Source of the DNA: Puccinia triticina
Lineage: Eukaryota; Basidiomycota; Pucciniomycetes; Pucciniales; Pucciniaceae
Reading direction: 5' to 3'
Length of the DNA: 64,000 nucleotides
NCBI RefSeq assembly: GCF_026914185.1
Contig: NC_070564.1
Coordinates: 7,378,001 to 7,442,000, forward strand
Shown here: piece by piece, positions 63,942 through 64,000 of the stretch
Numbering within the stretch: position 1 is the first letter of the stretch
Layout: each line of letters begins with the position of its first letter
Notes under the pieces: model-generated
What the model saw: the letters and a program-made list of their open reading frames with translations, nothing else
Told to the model about the DNA's origin: nothing
Database searches by the model: none
Position numbers and translations under genes: made by a program

Positions 63942-64000
63942 TGTTGGATATCAGGTATTGGCACAAGGTTTGCTGGTTGATTACATTCTGTCTTCCTACG
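63942..64000. other. Right flank of the Tc1-type element
   Basis: Only 59 bp are visible after the TA duplication; nothing recognised. Confidence 0.4.

Overview
The window is eukaryotic, from an intron-rich basidiomycete. A rust fungus (Pucciniales, Puccinia-like) fits best. The reasons are genes cut by many 45-120 nt GT-AG introns, hAT, Tc1-type, Ty3/gypsy and Ty1/copia elements of the kinds I associate with rust genomes, and a very high repeat load. The species assignment is inference. Only about the first 6.7 kb is ordinary gene space; almost everything after it is transposable-element DNA.

Region 1 (1-6731) holds three housekeeping genes: a SPOUT-domain RNA methyltransferase of the SPOUT1/C9orf114 family (minus), the large clamp-loader subunit RFC1 (minus, 12 exons, 766 aa) and a PPIL3-type cyclophilin (plus, 6 exons, 167 aa). 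RFC1 and the cyclophilin are divergent and share a 231 bp intergenic region.

Region 2 (6732-40511) is a nest of elements whose order can be read from target-site duplications (TSDs). A roughly 2.2 kb foldback-like TIR element (TSD TAATGATAG) was split by a solo LTR (TSD TTTAC), by a hAT element (TSD CCTCAGGG) and by a second solo LTR, which itself received a third LTR (TSD ATACT). The hAT transposase gene was hit by two more solo LTRs, by a small hAT-like element in an intron, and by a TG...CA element (TSD CTCTG) that now spans 22.4 kb. Inside that 22.4 kb lie a captured short-chain dehydrogenase pseudogene, a MITE, a 9.85 kb CACTA-ended element (TSD GAA) whose arms are mirror-image arrays of a ~173 bp satellite, an intact-looking copia element with identical 96 bp LTRs (TSD TGTGG), and a tRNA-like sequence.

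Region 3 (40512-48970) carries decayed material: Helitron-like helicase remnants between inverted end sequences, a 180 bp hairpin MITE, a 1.0 kb hAT deletion derivative and another MITE.

Region 4 (48971-63939) is one Tc1/mariner-type element with TA target duplication and ~117 bp TIRs. It carries a DD34E transposase gene and a second, convergent, apparently intact four-exon gene with a SAM-like C-terminus. It has been invaded by an 8.2 kb Ty3/gypsy element and, inside its right TIR, by a Harbinger-type element. The Harbinger-type element holds a Tc1-type MITE and an array of palindromes with compensating arm changes. The host genes have no evident functional link to the mobile DNA.
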